Shown in pieces: positions 56,695 through 56,729 of a DNA stretch of 56,729 nucleotides. Source of the DNA: Bacteroidales bacterium SW299 (GTDB lineage Bacteria > Bacteroidota > Bacteroidia > Bacteroidales > Bacteroidaceae); assembly GCA_019550975.1 (NCBI GenBank), contig SDWH01000024.1:1-56729 (forward strand), read 5' to 3'. Position 1 is the first letter of the stretch. Each line of letters begins with the position of its first letter. A model generated the notes under the pieces. It was not told the DNA's origin. It was given only the letters and a program-made list of their open reading frames with translations, and ran no database searches. The position numbers and the translations under genes are program-made.

Positions 56695-56729
56695 TTATCG
56701 TATTCATCAAAAATAAATGTATATGATAA

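Overview
The window is a stretch of a Bacteroidales chromosome (gut Bacteroides/Parabacteroides-like; I do not assign a genus). Evidence: Bacteroidetes-type promoters (TAnnTTTG -7 boxes) stand before many genes, Shine-Dalgarno sites are mostly weak, the ATP synthase operon has the Bacteroidetes order atpD-C-(I)-B-E-F-H-A-G, there is a serine palmitoyltransferase for sphingolipids, and families such as DUF4836, HU-related proteins and carboxypeptidase-regulatory/beta-barrel outer-membrane proteins are present. Most of the window is GC-rich. The last 8 kb (restriction-modification) is visibly richer in A+T, which suggests a different origin.

Layout. 0.1-1.4 kb: HU-related protein, peptidoglycan amidase and a probable small RNA. 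1.4-7.7 kb (minus): WecA-like glycosyl-phosphate transferase, LptF/G permease, tgt, lon. 7.8-12.8 kb: trmN6, a lipid kinase, a MITE-like repeat, serine palmitoyltransferase, a DUF2148 protein, a HAD phosphatase. 13-22.7 kb: SLBB export protein, nucleoside transporter, DUF151 nuclease, RsmE, a DUF4836 lipoprotein with an ABC ATPase/permease pair, a YjbQ-family protein, a Spy-like periplasmic protein. 22.7-29.9 kb: an accessory island that looks like a RiPP biosynthetic cluster: a second MITE, a truncated outer-membrane protein remnant, its intact paralogue, a double-glycine precursor with a ten-residue Cys/Gly repeat, a radical SAM/SPASM maturase, a C39 peptidase-ABC exporter and a stub of a HlyD adaptor. 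30-38.5 kb: an aldo/keto reductase and the complete F1Fo ATP synthase operon, then tRNA-Pro(TGG). 38.8-48.3 kb: two paralogous AraC regulators beside aldo/keto reductases, a zinc alcohol dehydrogenase, an rRNA/tRNA methyltransferase, and a three-gene set (steroid 5-alpha-reductase-like, Old Yellow Enzyme-like flavoprotein, SDR) resembling bile-acid/steroid reductive clusters of gut Bacteroidales, then ogt. 48.5-56.7 kb: a type I restriction-modification operon (hsdR, putative papain-like cysteine protease, hsdM, DUF1016 nuclease, hsdS) ending in a convergent, 5'-truncated second hsdS, which suggests specificity switching by inversion.

The observations I rate highest are the Cys/Gly-repeat RiPP cluster, the cysteine protease fused into the hsd operon by 1-2 nt gene spacing, and the steroid/bile-acid reductase trio. 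All functional statements come from reading motifs and gene order; no database search was run.
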